A stretch of DNA of 7,280 nucleotides, taken from assembly GCA_903872875.1 (NCBI GenBank), contig CAIQMJ010000580.1:1-7280 (forward strand), read 5' to 3'. Numbering within the stretch: the first letter of the stretch is position 1; every line of letters starts with the position of its first letter. A model generated the notes under the pieces. It worked only from the letters and a program-made list of their open reading frames with translations. It did no database searches and was not told the DNA's origin. The translations under genes and the position numbers were made by a program. Positions 6,522 to 7,280 of this stretch are shown here, in pieces. The DNA comes from an uncultured Variovorax sp. GTDB taxonomy: Bacteria; Pseudomonadota; Gammaproteobacteria; Burkholderiales; Burkholderiaceae_C.

Positions 6522-7280
6522 GCGAAGACAACGCACCGGTTCCGTCCAAGGGCGCACGCCTGCTGGTCGTCGACGACGACCCTGACATGCTGCGGCTGTT
6601 GTCGATGCGGCTGAACTCGGTCGGCTACCAGGTAACGGCCGTGACTTCGGCCGAGTCGGCACTGACGCAACTCGAGATCGAGCATCCGCAGCTCGTGCTC
6701 AGCGACGTGCGGCTGCCCGGACGCGACGGGCTCGCGCTCTTCGACGAAATCCGCAAGCACCATCCGACGCTGCCGGTGATCCTGCTCACAGCGCACGGCA
6801 CGATTCCCGACGCCGTCGAAGCCACCGCACGCGGCGTCTTCACCTATCTGACCAAACCCTACGACGGCCGCGAACTGCTCGACAAGATCGCGCAGGCGCT
6901 GGCGCTCGGCGCACCGCCCACCACGCCCAGCAAGAGCGGCGACGAAAGCTGGCGCTCCGACATCGTGAGTCGCAGCAACCGCATGGCCGAACTGCTGGCC
7001 GAAGCGCGCATGGTCGCGAAGTCCGACGCCTCCGTGCTGTTGCGCGGCGACAGCGGCGCCGGCAAGGAAATGCTCGCGCGCGCGATCCACAAGGCGAGCG
7101 CGCGCGCCGCCAAGCCCTTCGTCGCCGTCAACTGCGGCGCCATTCCCGAAGCGCTGCTCGAATCCGAACTGTTCGGCCACATGAAGGGCGCCTTCACCGA
7201 CGCCGTGGCCAATCACAAGGGGCTGTTCCAGCAAGCCGACGGCGGCACGCTGCTGCTTGACGAAATCGGCGACATGCCGC
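6518..7280 (+). CDS. glrR: Sigma-54-dependent response regulator, GlrR/QseF family (3' truncated by window end)
   Basis: This is a bacterial enhancer-binding protein that, when phosphorylated by its kinase, uses ATP to open sigma-54 RNA polymerase complexes. The first 254 residues are present. The receiver domain (about 13-130) has the acidic cluster D19-D21 (VVDDDPD), the phospho-acceptor D63 (LSDVRLPGRDG), T91 and K113 (TKPYDG). A linker leads to the AAA+ domain from about residue 147, with Walker A GDSGAGKE at 177-184, the sigma-54 contact loop GAFTDA at 224-229 in place of the usual GAFTGA, and Walker B LLLDEIGD at 245-252. The rest of the AAA+ domain and the expected helix-turn-helix lie beyond the window. 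The phrases ELFGHMKGAFT and NHKGLFQQADGGTL resemble E. coli GlrR. The ATG at 6518 overlaps the lipoprotein TGA (ATGA), giving likely translational coupling. The truncation is only the window edge. Confidence 0.93.
   Translation, partial: MSEDNAPVPSKGARLLVVDDDPDMLRLLSMRLNSVGYQVTAVTSAESALTQLEIEHPQLVLSDVRLPGRDGLALFDEIRKHHPTLPVILLTAHGTIPDAVEATARGVFTYLTKPYDGRELLDKIAQALALGAPPTTPSKSGDESWRSDIVSRSNRMAELLAEARMVAKSDASVLLRGDSGAGKEMLARAIHKASARAAKPFVAVNCGAIPEALLESELFGHMKGAFTDAVANHKGLFQQADGGTLLLDEIGDMP

Noticed and set aside
5223..6662. A 479-codon open frame on the minus strand opposite the kinase, lipoprotein and regulator genes
   Set aside because: It lies antisense to three well-supported genes, and its product is Arg/Gly/His-rich low-complexity sequence with no domain. 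Long antisense frames are expected in GC-rich DNA.

Overview
The window is GC-rich and densely packed, with every supported gene on the + strand. Protein similarities and gene content suggest a betaproteobacterium, probably of the order Burkholderiales; this is an inference from memory of protein families, not from a search. It looks like chromosomal housekeeping sequence. I see no insertion sequence, prophage, CRISPR array, tRNA or rRNA, and no gap between genes longer than about 125 bases.

Left part (1-2362): the last 12 codons of a gene that may be folB (dihydroneopterin aldolase); then ttcA, which thiolates cytidine 32 of tRNA; then a DUF4136-type lipoprotein; then a histidine phosphatase of the phosphoglycerate-mutase-like superfamily. 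Middle (2363-4398): a 122-base gap with a weak promoter candidate, a small exported protein of unknown function, and miaB, which methylthiolates i6A37 of tRNA. Right part (4398-7280): a sensor kinase, a proline-rich lipoprotein and a sigma-54-type response regulator cut off by the window end. These three match the order and architecture of the enterobacterial GlrK (QseE)-QseG-GlrR (QseF) envelope signalling operon.

How they fit together: TtcA and MiaB are both iron-sulfur enzymes that put sulfur into the tRNA anticodon loop, and they lie about 2 kb apart on the same strand. The miaB stop codon overlaps the kinase start by one base (TGATG), and the lipoprotein stop overlaps the regulator start by four (ATGA). 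miaB and the signalling genes are therefore probably co-transcribed and in part translationally coupled. The kinase and outer-membrane lipoprotein should sense an envelope signal, and the regulator should activate sigma-54 promoters elsewhere.

Most of the window is ordinary. The points most worth a second look are the miaB-signalling junction, the GAFTDA variant of the sigma-54 contact loop in the regulator, the uncharacterised exported protein before miaB, and the likely different regulon of this signalling system outside enterobacteria.
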